This document shows, one piece after another, positions 1-8,018 of a stretch of DNA of 10,822 nt. A model generated the notes under the pieces. It did not search any database and had not been told where the DNA came from. It worked only from the letters and a program-made list of their open reading frames with translations. The position numbers were made by a program, and so were the translations under genes. This DNA comes from Gammaproteobacteria bacterium (GTDB lineage Bacteria > Pseudomonadota > Gammaproteobacteria > Steroidobacterales > BM003). The stretch is from assembly GCA_026193125.1 (NCBI GenBank), contig JAPHSC010000434.1:1-10822 (forward strand), written 5' to 3'. Position 1 is the stretch's first letter, and every line of letters starts with the position of its first letter.

Positions 1-2
1 GT

Positions 3-1565
3 TTCATCACGGCGAGCCTGTTGGGCTTCAGCGTCGTACACGCCCAGACCAGCAGCACACCCAACGTTGTTGTTATATTTGGCGATGATGTCGGATTCTG
101 GAATGTCAGCGCCTACAACCGCGGCATGATGGGCTATCGCACGCCCAACATCGACCGTATCGCCAATGAAGGCGCGATCTTTACCGATTACTATGCCCAG
201 CAAAGTTGCACTGCCGGGCGGGCCGCTTTCATCACCGGGCAGAGCCCCATTCGTACCGGCTTGCTTAAAGTCGGTTTGCCCGGAGCGAAGGAAGGTCTCT
301 CCGAAAAGGATCCGACCCTGGCGGACCTGCTCAAGAGCAAGGGCTACGCCACCGGACAGTTTGGCAAGAATCACCTGGGCGATCGCAACGAGCACCTGCC
401 GACGATGCATGGATTCGATGAATTCTTCGGCAATCTTTACCACCTGAACGCCGAGGAGGAGCCCGAGAACGTCGACTATCCCAAGAACCCCGAGTTCAAG
501 GCAAAATTCGGCCCTCGCGGTGTACTCAAGTGCGTGGCAACCGAAAAGGATAATCCGGAGGTGGATCCACGCTTCGGCAAGTGGGGCAAACAGAAGTGCG
601 AAGACACGGGCCCCCTGACCAAGAAACGCATGGAAACCGTCGACAGTGAGTTCCTCAAGGCATCCATGGACTTTATGGACCGCTCCAAGGCAGCGGGAAA
701 ACCTTTCTTCGTGTGGTTTAACACCAGCCGTATGCATATCTGGACCCACCTCAAGCCAGAGTCGGAAGGCAAGACCGGCCTGGGTGTCTACCCCGATGGC
801 ATGGTCGAGCATGACGGACATGTCGGCGAAATGCTGAAGAAAATCGATGACATGGGTATTGCTGACAACACCATCGTTATCTACTCCTCCGACAACGGCG
901 CCGAGATGATGAGCTGGCCGGATGCCGGCACAACCCCTTTCCGCGGTGAGAAGAACACCAACTGGGAAGGCGGCTACCGGGTGCCTGCCATGGTGCGCTG
1001 GCCCGGCGTCATTAAGGCTGGAACCGAGATCAACGATATTTTCGCCCACGAAGACTGGGTGCAGACCCTGATGGGCGCCGCGGGTGAGCCAGACATCAAG
1101 GACAAGTTGATCAAGGGCGCCAAGATGAATGGAAAGACCTTCAAGGTCCACCTGGATGGCTACGATCAGCGCGACCTGCTGTCGGGCAACGGTCCTGGCA
1201 AGCGCCATGAGTTCTTCTACTGGACCGACGACGGCGATCTTGCTGGCTTGCGCTATGACCAGTGGAAGATGGTGTTCATGGAACAGCGCGCCCACGGTTT
1301 CGATGTCTGGCAGGAACCCCTGGTGACACTGCGTGTACCGAAGCTGTTCAACCTGCGCACTGACCCGTTTGAACGTGCCGATCACGAGGGTTTCGGTTAC
1401 GACACCTGGCGTATCGAACGGATATTTCTGCTGGCGCCGGCCCAGGCCTATGTGGGACAGTTCCTCGGCACCATGAAGGAGTTTCCGCCCCGTCAGAAAC
1501 CCGGTTCGTTCTCCTTGTCCGAGGTGATGGAGAAATTACAGGAAGCCGGTAGCGCGAACCGGTAG
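3..1565 (+). CDS. Exported sulfatase (arylsulfatase family, PF00884), 5'-truncated by window edge
   Basis: Probably hydrolyses a sulfate ester in the periplasm; the substrate cannot be read from sequence. The frame is open to the window edge, and the first codons (3-50) read as the end of a Sec signal peptide with likely cleavage after VVHA. A TTG at 21 is possible but would cut into that signal, so the start is probably upstream. Numbering from that TTG, the sulfatase-fold residues are present: metal-binding D22-D23 (GDDVG), the formylglycine motif CTAGR at C63 (bases 207-221), K116 and H118 (GKNHLGD), H239 and H243, D291-N292 (SSDNGAE) and K311. The motif is Cys type with Ala in place of the usual Pro, still within the C-x-[PA]-x-R rule. 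The C-terminal KLFNLRTDPFE segment is typical of the family. C171 and C193 could form a disulfide. No sulfatase-modifying enzyme gene is in the window. The gene ends just before a strong terminator. Family certain, substrate unknown. Confidence 0.95.
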   Translation, partial: FITASLLGFSVVHAQTSSTPNVVVIFGDDVGFWNVSAYNRGMMGYRTPNIDRIANEGAIFTDYYAQQSCTAGRAAFITGQSPIRTGLLKVGLPGAKEGLSEKDPTLADLLKSKGYATGQFGKNHLGDRNEHLPTMHGFDEFFGNLYHLNAEEEPENVDYPKNPEFKAKFGPRGVLKCVATEKDNPEVDPRFGKWGKQKCEDTGPLTKKRMETVDSEFLKASMDFMDRSKAAGKPFFVWFNTSRMHIWTHLKPESEGKTGLGVYPDGMVEHDGHVGEMLKKIDDMGIADNTIVIYSSDNGAEMMSWPDAGTTPFRGEKNTNWEGGYRVPAMVRWPGVIKAGTEINDIFAHEDWVQTLMGAAGEPDIKDKLIKGAKMNGKTFKVHLDGYDQRDLLSGNGPGKRHEFFYWTDDGDLAGLRYDQWKMVFMEQRAHGFDVWQEPLVTLRVPKLFNLRTDPFERADHEGFGYDTWRIERIFLLAPAQAYVGQFLGTMKEFPPRQKPGSFSLSEVMEKLQEAGSANR

Positions 1566-1604
1566 CCGACTGACTCAGTGGTGCTTGTGAATAGCACCCG
1601 CTAT

Positions 1605-1641
1605 AAAGGAAACGCCGGTATCTCGCCGGCGTTTCCTTTTT
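1605..1641 (+). terminator. Strong intrinsic terminator after the sulfatase gene
   Basis: A perfect 14-bp stem, AAAGGAAACGCCGG (1605-1618) with CCGGCGTTTCCTTT (1626-1639), closes a 7-nt loop and runs into five T residues (1637-1641). It begins 39 bp after the sulfatase stop codon. The A-rich left arm base gives the opposite strand a T-containing tail too, but no minus-strand gene ends here, so it should serve the sulfatase transcript. It implies that the downstream HAD gene has its own promoter. Confidence 0.93.
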
Positions 1642-1742
1642 GGTCATTATCCGTATTGGCTGCCAAGGTAAATTCGCAACCCGCGGAATGCATTTTCCGA
1701 ACAGTCTTTCTTGAGCCCCATCCGCGCCGCCGATGCAGCCGC

Positions 1743-1748
1743 AGGAGG
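1743..1748 (+). promoter_or_regulatory. Ribosome binding site fixing the HAD gene start
   Basis: A consensus AGGAGG lies 6 nt before the ATG at 1755. The reading frame is open back to a GTG at 1578, but that start would translate through the terminator hairpin and has no such site. This decides the start at 1755. Confidence 0.88.
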
Positions 1749-1754
1749 ATACAA

Positions 1755-2759
1755 ATGATACCGACAATGATCAGGTCGCTAATGCTCGCAGGGCTTTTGC
1801 TCGGCGCCGCTGCACCCGCGACTATCGCGCAGGCTGCTGATCCGCTTGCCTCATGGAATCCGGGCCAGTCAAAGGAATCCATTGTCGCCTTCGTGCGCGC
1901 GGTCACGACGCCCGGAAGTGGGCATTACGTACCCGCCGCAGAACGAATCGCCGTGTTCGACAATGACGGAACCCTGTGGCCCGAACAGCCCATGTACTTC
2001 CAGCTGTTCTTTACCCTTGATCGGGCCAGGGCACTGGCGCCCGATCACCCCGAATGGCAGACACAAGAGCCCTTTGCTTCCGCTCTGAAAGGAGACGTCA
2101 AGGGTGTATTTGCGGGCGGCGAGCATGCCCTGCTCGAACTGGTCATGGCGACTCATAGCGGCATGACCACTGATGAATTCGAGCAACTTGTCAGCAACTG
2201 GATGGCCGCGGCAAGACACCCCACTACAGATAAATTGTTCACGCAAATGGTCTACCAGCCCATGCTCGAGTTACTGGAGTACCTGCGGTACTACGGATTC
2301 AAGACTTTTATTGTTTCCGGGGGTGGAATCGATTTCATGCGCCCGTGGACCGCGAAGGTCTATGGTATTCCTCGCGAACAGGTAGTGGGCAGCAGCGGCA
2401 AGCTCAAATTCGAAGTTCGCGACGGAACGCCTGTTATCGAGAAACTGGCCGAAATCAATTTCATTGATGACAAGGCCGACAAGCCAGTCGGTATTCAACA
2501 GCATATCGGTCGCCGCCCCATTGCAGCATTTGGAAACTCCGATGGCGACCTGGACATGCTGACGTGGACCTGTAGCGGCACCGGACAGCGGTTCTGTCTT
2601 TACCTGCACCATACCGACGCCAGTCGCGAGTGGGCCTATGACCGGCAATCTCCCATTGGGCGCCTGGACCAAGGCTTGGACGTGGCCCGGGACAAGGGCT
2701 GGACTGTGGTTGACATGAAAAACGACTGGAACACGATTTACCCACCCGATACCAGGTAA
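1755..2759 (+). CDS. Periplasmic HAD-superfamily phosphohydrolase
   Basis: A 334-residue protein predicted to be an exported phosphatase of the haloacid dehalogenase superfamily. Residues 1-27 form a Sec signal peptide (hydrophobic core LMLAGLLLGAAAP, probable cleavage after AQA). All four HAD motifs are visible: motif I FDNDGT with nucleophile D69 and acid/base D71; motif II S188 in FIVSGGG; motif III a lysine near K243 in IDDKADKP; motif IV GNSDGDLDM with D263 and D267. The insertion between motifs I and II (about residues 75-175) is the cap region. The layout resembles SerB-like phosphatases, but the signal peptide argues against a cytoplasmic serine pathway. From memory, related exported HAD proteins often lie beside sulfatase genes, which would suggest a role in processing phosphorylated or sulfated substrates; that link is inference. 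The multihaem cytochrome gene starts 100 bp downstream. Family firm, substrate unknown. Confidence 0.9.
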   Translation: MIPTMIRSLMLAGLLLGAAAPATIAQAADPLASWNPGQSKESIVAFVRAVTTPGSGHYVPAAERIAVFDNDGTLWPEQPMYFQLFFTLDRARALAPDHPEWQTQEPFASALKGDVKGVFAGGEHALLELVMATHSGMTTDEFEQLVSNWMAAARHPTTDKLFTQMVYQPMLELLEYLRYYGFKTFIVSGGGIDFMRPWTAKVYGIPREQVVGSSGKLKFEVRDGTPVIEKLAEINFIDDKADKPVGIQQHIGRRPIAAFGNSDGDLDMLTWTCSGTGQRFCLYLHHTDASREWAYDRQSPIGRLDQGLDVARDKGWTVVDMKNDWNTIYPPDTR

Positions 2760-2811
2760 ACGCGGCAAATACGACAGCCTTCTATCCACCTTGGCAGACG
2801 ACTCCCGGGGG

Positions 2812-2840
2812 AAGAACATGTACCCTAGGGGGTAATTCTT
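2812..2840 (+). repeat. Interrupted inverted repeat upstream of the cytochrome gene
   Basis: In the 100-bp gap between the HAD and cytochrome genes, AAGAA (2812-2816) can pair with TTCTT (2836-2840), and TACCC (2821-2825) with GGGTA (2830-2834). A four-base bulge (CATG) on one side and one base on the other separate the two stems. No T-run follows, so it is not a typical terminator. It could be a leader RNA structure, a protein-binding site or chance. Confidence 0.3.
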
Positions 2841-2859
2841 AACGCCCCATGCAAAGGCA

Positions 2860-5280
2860 ATGTATCCGTCCATGTCACGCCCAAAGAAGCCAGGCCGAAG
2901 TCCAAAGTCAAACCCCGCATTCGAGCAGCCGGTTCGAACTTCCAAGTCGGGGGCTTGGGCAAAATCCCTGTTCCTGGGCCTTTCCGTCCTGGCCCTGGTC
3001 GCGGCCGGGGCCGCGGCCTGGTGGACAACACGAAGCTCGACGACCGAGCCGGCAATGCCGGCCATATCCGCCACATCGATGAATGCGGTCCACGTTGGCA
3101 GCGAGTCCTGCAAGGACTGTCACACCGCCGCCTACTCCGCCTGGCAGGGCTCCCAGCACGCCCGCGCTATGCAACACGCTACTGCGGAAACTGTCCTGGG
3201 AAACTTTGACCGGGCCACCTTCAGCTACGCCGGCATTGAATCGACCTTCTTCCAGCGCGATGGCAAGTACCTTGTTAACACGGACGGCGCCGACGGCAAG
3301 CTGGCAGATTTCGAGATCGCCTACACCTTTGGTATCGCACCCCTGCAGCAATACCTGGTTTCCTTTCCGGATGGCCGGCTTCAGGCTCTGTCCATAGCCT
3401 GGGACAGCCGACCGCTGGACCAGGGAGGACAACGCTGGTTTCACCTGTATCCCGATGAGCAGGTCAATTACGCGGATGAGTTGCATTGGACTCGCCGGTC
3501 GCAAAACTGGAATTTCATGTGCGCTGATTGTCACTCGACCAACGTAGAAAAGAATTACGAGGCAAAGACAGACACATTCAACACAACCTGGGACGAGATC
3601 TCGGTGGGTTGCGAGGCCTGCCACGGACCGGGTTCGGCCCACATCGACTGGGCGCAAAACAAGCCCGCCGATCCCGGTAAAGGGCTGACTGTTGATCTTT
3701 CTGAAAGGGCGGGCGCAGCCTGGACTCAAAACCCTGATAGCGGCAAGCCTGTGCGCAGCCGGCCACGGGAAAAGGATGTCGAGTTACAGGTTTGCGCGCA
3801 GTGCCACAGCAGGCGCAGCCAGGTCTTCGAGGGCTACCATGCCGGACTACCTTTCCAGGACTTTTATCGCCCCGCCCTGCTTACGCCGGATCTGTACTAC
3901 GCTGATGGCCAGCAACTGGGAGAAGTGTACAAATGGGGTTCCTTCATCCAGAGCCGTATGTATCACGCGGGCGTGACCTGCGGCGACTGCCATGAACCCC
4001 ATACACAGACACTGCGGGCCCAGGGAAACCTGGTTTGTGGTGGTTGTCACTCGGCCACTCGCTATGACGGTATGGCCCACCATCATCATCCTGGTGAGGG
4101 CGCCGGAACCCGCTGTGTCGATTGTCATATGCCTCCCACGAACTACATGGTGGTGGACCCGCGACATGATCACAGCATGCGTGTGCCACGGCCCGACCTG
4201 TCGATAGCGCTGGGCACACCCAATGCATGCAACAGCTGCCATGAGCAACGAGACGCCAGTTGGGCTGCCGAGACACTCGCAGAGTGGTACGGCCATGAGC
4301 CGCAAGGCTTCCAGCGTTATGCTGAAGTCTTCGCCGCTGCAGAAATCGCCGCGCCCGGGGCTGCCCGGGACCTGGCGTGGTTCGCGAAGGATCGCAGCCA
4401 ACCGGCTATCGCGAGGGCCACGGCACTGGAGGCCCTGGCCAGATTCCCGTCCCAGGCCACCGTGGAAGCGGCCCGCACCGGGCTGGCGGATAGTGATGCG
4501 CTGGTGCGACGGGCCAGTGTTGGAACCCTTGGGGTGCTTTCTGCTGAGCAACGTTTGCCCCTGCTCGCGCCGCTGCTTGACGATCCTGTCCGTAGCGTTC
4601 GCATGGAAGCCGCCTGGGTACTTGCTGATGCCATGCAGCAGGCATCTCCCACCCAGCACGCAGCGTTCAAAATAGCCGCCGCGGAGTATGAGGCAGCCCA
4701 GCGCTACAATGCCGACCGACCCGAGGCACGCGCGGCGCTGGGCAGCTTCCATGCGCGCCTGGGACGCGCTGTTGAGGCGGAGGCGCAACTGCGCTCTGCG
4801 CTGGCCCTGGACCCGGCCTTCATTCCCGCCTATGTAAACCTGGCAGATCTGATACGCATGCAAGGACGTGAGGCGGACGCCCAGCGTGTCTTGCGGGAGG
4901 GCTTGCTGGTCGCACCAGAATCAGCCCCACTGCATCACGCCCTGGGCTTGTCGTTAATACGACAGGGTGAAAGTAGCGTGGCGTTGCCAGAGCTTCAGCG
5001 TGCGACCAAGATCGACCCCGCCGATCCGCGCTTTGCCTATGTTTACGGCGTGGCGCTGAACTCAAGTGGTGATGTGGACGGCGCAATACAGGTAATTGAG
5101 GCAGCACTTACCTTGCATTCGAATGATCGCGACTTGCTCAGCGCCCTGGTGTTTTTTCAGCGCGACGCAGGAAATATTCCCGCTGCACTCAGCGCAGCTG
5201 AGAAGCTGGCAACGATCGCCCCGGAAGATCAGGGTATTCAGCGCCTGCTCCTGGAACTGCGGGCAACACGGCAGCAATAG
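2860..5280 (+). CDS. Membrane-anchored octahaem cytochrome c with HEAT-like and TPR repeats
   Basis: An 806-residue protein predicted to carry electrons, or to act as a multihaem reductase, on the periplasmic side of the inner membrane. A basic N-terminus is followed by one hydrophobic anchor (about residues 34-55). Eight CXXCH haem sites then follow, starting at C84, C221, C251, C312, C374, C393, C419 and C457. Histidines that could be distal ligands include H100, H106, H209, H327, H369, H381, the HHHH run at 407-410, H436 and H438. Alpha-helical HEAT-like repeats cover about 503-592 and TPR repeats about 620-790. The haem region resembles the cytochrome c554/doubled-CXXCH group; the cytochrome-TPR combination is known and usually annotated only as a TPR protein. 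An in-frame stop at 2833 limits the start. ATG 2860 has AAAGG only 2 nt upstream, while ATG 2872 has no clear site, so either may be used. Substrate and redox partner are unknown. Confidence 0.93.
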   Translation: MYPSMSRPKKPGRSPKSNPAFEQPVRTSKSGAWAKSLFLGLSVLALVAAGAAAWWTTRSSTTEPAMPAISATSMNAVHVGSESCKDCHTAAYSAWQGSQHARAMQHATAETVLGNFDRATFSYAGIESTFFQRDGKYLVNTDGADGKLADFEIAYTFGIAPLQQYLVSFPDGRLQALSIAWDSRPLDQGGQRWFHLYPDEQVNYADELHWTRRSQNWNFMCADCHSTNVEKNYEAKTDTFNTTWDEISVGCEACHGPGSAHIDWAQNKPADPGKGLTVDLSERAGAAWTQNPDSGKPVRSRPREKDVELQVCAQCHSRRSQVFEGYHAGLPFQDFYRPALLTPDLYYADGQQLGEVYKWGSFIQSRMYHAGVTCGDCHEPHTQTLRAQGNLVCGGCHSATRYDGMAHHHHPGEGAGTRCVDCHMPPTNYMVVDPRHDHSMRVPRPDLSIALGTPNACNSCHEQRDASWAAETLAEWYGHEPQGFQRYAEVFAAAEIAAPGAARDLAWFAKDRSQPAIARATALEALARFPSQATVEAARTGLADSDALVRRASVGTLGVLSAEQRLPLLAPLLDDPVRSVRMEAAWVLADAMQQASPTQHAAFKIAAAEYEAAQRYNADRPEARAALGSFHARLGRAVEAEAQLRSALALDPAFIPAYVNLADLIRMQGREADAQRVLREGLLVAPESAPLHHALGLSLIRQGESSVALPELQRATKIDPADPRFAYVYGVALNSSGDVDGAIQVIEAALTLHSNDRDLLSALVFFQRDAGNIPAALSAAEKLATIAPEDQGIQRLLLELRATRQQ

Positions 5281-5424
5281 TCGAAGCCGTGCCCGGGATC
5301 AAAATGGCTTTCAAGTGTGTCCCCTTCCCGTAACTGATAACAGGGGATGGCAAGTGGAAGCAGCGGCCAATTCGCGGCTGGCCAGGCGGGTCAGCACTGC
5401 CAGTTCGACTCAGGTTAACGCTGA

Positions 5425-5691
5425 CTACCGAAGCTGGCTGTCCTTGCTGCCCCGGCGGTTATAGCCCGAGGCACTGGCTTCGTCCTTGTCGACCAGTGCC
5501 TGGCAGGAAACACACAGACGCACGCCGGGAACAGCCTGCCGACGCGCTTCGGGAATCGCGGCATCGCATTCCTCGCAGTTTCGCAGACTTTCGCCACTCG
5601 GCAGTTTGCTGCGCGCACGCTGGACGGCGTCTTCGACGCTGGCGTCAATCTGATCCTGTACGGCCCCGTCACGGGCCCAGCCACCAGCCAT
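5425..5691 (-). CDS. ybiI: DksA/TraR-type C4 zinc-finger protein, YbiI-like
   Basis: An 88-residue protein of the DksA/TraR family, whose members act on RNA polymerase or have unknown roles. The four zinc ligands are C39 and C42 (CEEC) and C60 and C63 (CVSC), surrounded by the family signature IPEARRQAVPGVRLC. The length, the MAGGWARD-type start and the GYNRRGSKDSQLR end closely match E. coli YbiI as I remember it. The frame extends 20 codons further upstream, but ATG 5691 has an excellent ribosome binding site (AGGAAGGGAG, complement of 5698-5707, 6 nt away). The protein lacks the long coiled coil of true DksA, so a DksA-like effect on transcription should not be assumed. It lies downstream of the acyl-CoA synthetase gene on the same strand, with 138 bp between them, and converges on the cytochrome gene. 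Identification as a YbiI homologue is strong; function is poorly known even in E. coli. Confidence 0.92.
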   Translation of the reverse strand: MAGGWARDGAVQDQIDASVEDAVQRARSKLPSGESLRNCEECDAAIPEARRQAVPGVRLCVSCQALVDKDEASASGYNRRGSKDSQLR

Positions 5692-5829
5692 GGTGCGCTC
5701 CCTTCCTGTTCCACTTGCCCTTGATATTAACCCAATTCGCCGGCCAGGCAATCGAGCTGGCAGGCAGAAGTGAGTTGCAGGGCGCAGTCGATACTATCGC
5801 CGTCAATACCGCACACCCTCTGCACGAAT

Positions 5830-7512
5830 TCAGGCAGTCACCTGCTCACGAAGATCAAGCTTGCTCATTACTTCCTTGCGCATGACAAATTTCTGGATTT
5901 TTCCGGTCACCGTCATGGGAAAAGCATCCACGAATTCAACCCGGTGTGGCACCTTGTAATAGGCGATCTGGTCCTTGCAATACTCCCGAATTTCCTCTGC
6001 CGTCGAGGTCTCGCCCTCCTTCAGCTTTATCCAGGCAGCAATTTGCTCACCGTACTTCTCATCCGGAATGCCAAACACCGCGACATCCTGGACCTTGGGA
6101 TTCCTGAACAGAAATTCCTCGATCTCCCTGGGATAGATATTTTCCCCGCCCCGAATAATCATGTCCTTCACGCGCCCGACGATGTTGCAGTAACCCTCCT
6201 CGTCCAGCACGGCGAGGTCGCCCGAGTGCAGCCAGCCGCAATCATCGATGGCGTCCCGGGTCTTTTCAGCATCGCCCCAATAACCCTGCATCACGCTGTA
6301 ACCGCGGGTGCAAAGTTCGCCTTTCTGGCCGCGGGGAACAACCTTGCCGGACTCGTCGATTATCTTCACCTGTACATGCGGATGCACCCGCCCAACGGTT
6401 CCAACTCTCTTGTCCAGTGGATCGTCTACGCCGCTTTGGAAACTGACCGGGCTGGTTTCAGTCATGCCGTAACAAATGGTGACCTGGGGCATGCACATGC
6501 TATCCACTACCCGTTTCATGATTTCAATGGGACAGGATGCGCCAGCCATGATACCGGTGCGTAAACTGCCCAGGTCGTAGGCACGAAAATTCGAGTGCTC
6601 CAGTTCGGCGATAAACATCGTCGGCACCCCATGCAATGCCGTACAACGCTCCTCACCCACCGCCCGCAACACTGATTCCGGCTCAAACGCCTCATCGGGG
6701 AATATCATGGCGGCGCCGTGCATCACGCAAGTCAGCACAGACAACACCATGCCGAAGCAGTGATACAGGGGAACCGGTATACAAAGGCGATCCTGCTCGG
6801 TGAAGTTCATACCCTGCCCTACAAAATAGGCGTTGTTCACTATATTGAAATGGGTCAGGGTCGCGCCTTTTGGCAAACCCGTGGTTCCGCTGGTGAACTG
6901 GATATTGATCGCATCGTCTGGCTGCATCGCCACTGCTCGCACGGCAAGCTCACCGGTGCTGCGGGGTTCCGCCATCGCCGCGACCTCATCGAAACCGAAG
7001 CAGCCATGGATGCGTTCGTCACCGATGACAATCACCGTTTCCAGATGCGGTAGTCTGCGGGCGCGAAGCTTACCCGGTGTCGCATCTGGCAACTCGGGAG
7101 CGAGCCTGGTGAGCATGTCCAGATAATCACTGGACTTGAATCGTCTTGCCGTAATCAGTGCCCGGCAGCCAACATTGTTCAGTGAATATTCCAGTTCCGA
7201 CAAGCGGTAGGCCGGGTTGATGTTGACCAGAATCAGTCCAGCCTTGGCCGTGGCAAATTGGGTAATAACCCACTCGGCATTATTAGGCGACCAGATTCCG
7301 ATGCGATCGCCGGGCTGTAGTCCCAGTGCAACCAGGCCGGCCGCAAAGCGATCCACGCTGGCTCCAAGTTCGCGGTAGGTCCAGCGAATATCCTGGTGAC
7401 ATACGCGCAATCCCTCGCGATCTCCCCACTTTTGCACGCACTCGTCAAAGGCCTCGCCGACAGTCTTATAGATCAATGGCTGGTCGGAAGTACCACATAC
7501 ATAGCTTTTCAT
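5830..7512 (-). CDS. Acyl-CoA synthetase, AMP-forming (ACSF2/FadD-like)
   Basis: A 560-residue cytoplasmic enzyme of the ANL superfamily that activates a carboxylic acid with ATP and CoA through an acyl-adenylate. The core motifs are intact: the phosphate-binding loop TSGTTGLPKG (207-216), YGMTETSP (348-355), the SGDL aspartate (430-433), the hinge segment GRVKDMIIRGGENIYP (446-461) and the catalytic lysine K538 in VTGKIQKF. Length and motif wording fit medium/long-chain acyl-CoA synthetases of the ACSF2 type better than acetyl-CoA synthetase (about 650 residues), but the chain length accepted cannot be read here. The frame is open to a TTG at 7572. ATG 7512 is preferred because GAGGA (complement of 7520-7524) lies 7 nt upstream and MKSYVCGTSDQPL looks like the family N-terminus. 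No beta-oxidation gene adjoins, so it appears to be a single-gene unit or a pair with the ybiI-like gene. Confidence 0.93.
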   Translation of the reverse strand: MKSYVCGTSDQPLIYKTVGEAFDECVQKWGDREGLRVCHQDIRWTYRELGASVDRFAAGLVALGLQPGDRIGIWSPNNAEWVITQFATAKAGLILVNINPAYRLSELEYSLNNVGCRALITARRFKSSDYLDMLTRLAPELPDATPGKLRARRLPHLETVIVIGDERIHGCFGFDEVAAMAEPRSTGELAVRAVAMQPDDAINIQFTSGTTGLPKGATLTHFNIVNNAYFVGQGMNFTEQDRLCIPVPLYHCFGMVLSVLTCVMHGAAMIFPDEAFEPESVLRAVGEERCTALHGVPTMFIAELEHSNFRAYDLGSLRTGIMAGASCPIEIMKRVVDSMCMPQVTICYGMTETSPVSFQSGVDDPLDKRVGTVGRVHPHVQVKIIDESGKVVPRGQKGELCTRGYSVMQGYWGDAEKTRDAIDDCGWLHSGDLAVLDEEGYCNIVGRVKDMIIRGGENIYPREIEEFLFRNPKVQDVAVFGIPDEKYGEQIAAWIKLKEGETSTAEEIREYCKDQIAYYKVPHRVEFVDAFPMTVTGKIQKFVMRKEVMSKLDLREQVTA

Positions 7513-7683
7513 TAGTCTGTCCTCGCTGCTCTCCTTGCTCACGAAATCCATTTCGGGACCGAGAATCGCCAACGCCCACGCACCTGCATCCTGGCCTGCG
7601 CATCGGGATCCGCAGCGGCCGACTCGAAACCAACACCCGGTTATTTTACTCCTGAAAGAGCCTATTGGGTGCGAAAGCCACCG

Positions 7684-7770
7684 CCTGATTGATCGGGCAA
7701 TAGTCCTCTCGAATCTTTGCTAACGCAGCGATTGGTATCAATCCAGATGCCTACACATTGGTCAATCAGG
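7684..7770. repeat. Spaced 9-bp inverted repeat
   Basis: CCTGATTGA (7684-7692) and TCAATCAGG (7762-7770) are perfect reverse complements 69 bp apart. A smaller inverted pair, GATTG and CAATC (7730-7734 and 7739-7743), sits between them. The pair lies upstream of the acyl-CoA synthetase gene and may be a regulator site or a relic of an element end. No target-site duplication was noticed, and chance is possible. Confidence 0.3.
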
Positions 7771-8018
7771 TGAATCAGCGTCTGCGAGTCGGTCCTGTGC
7801 CTTTGGGAGGTGGGCCGCGGAAAACGCAGCGAGGCATCCATGCCGTTCGGCTCGGCGACCGGACTGCCCATCAGCCTTGAAGACGAACGCCCGCCGCTTG
7901 CTCCCCGGAACTGCGTAGCAGACCTTCGCCGCCCTGTCGGCTGCCGGTGGCGTACCGGGCAGCACTCGGAATTGCACAATCCTCTATATGCAGGCAGGGT
8001 ATGCCATCGGGGCAGCCA

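Noticed and set aside
1578..1754. 59-codon N-terminal extension of the HAD gene from GTG 1578
   Set aside because: It would translate through the terminator stem, lacks a ribosome binding site, and would bury the signal peptide that starts at 1755.
1348..1767. 139-codon minus-strand frame across the sulfatase end
   Set aside because: It overlaps the conserved sulfatase C-terminus and the terminator, and its product is Arg/Ser/Pro-rich with no motif.
2271..4863. Long minus-strand frames (2271-3113, 2908-3729, 3847-4863)
   Set aside because: They lie antisense to the HAD and multihaem cytochrome genes, whose motifs are unmistakable. Their products have no recognisable motif; GC-rich codon use opens such frames by chance.
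5364..5385. GGCCA / TGGCC inverted repeat after the cytochrome gene
   Set aside because: It has no T-tract on either strand and a five-bp stem is expected by chance in GC-rich DNA.
5770..6564. 264-codon plus-strand frame
   Set aside because: It is the antisense shadow of the acyl-CoA synthetase C-terminal half and has no family features.
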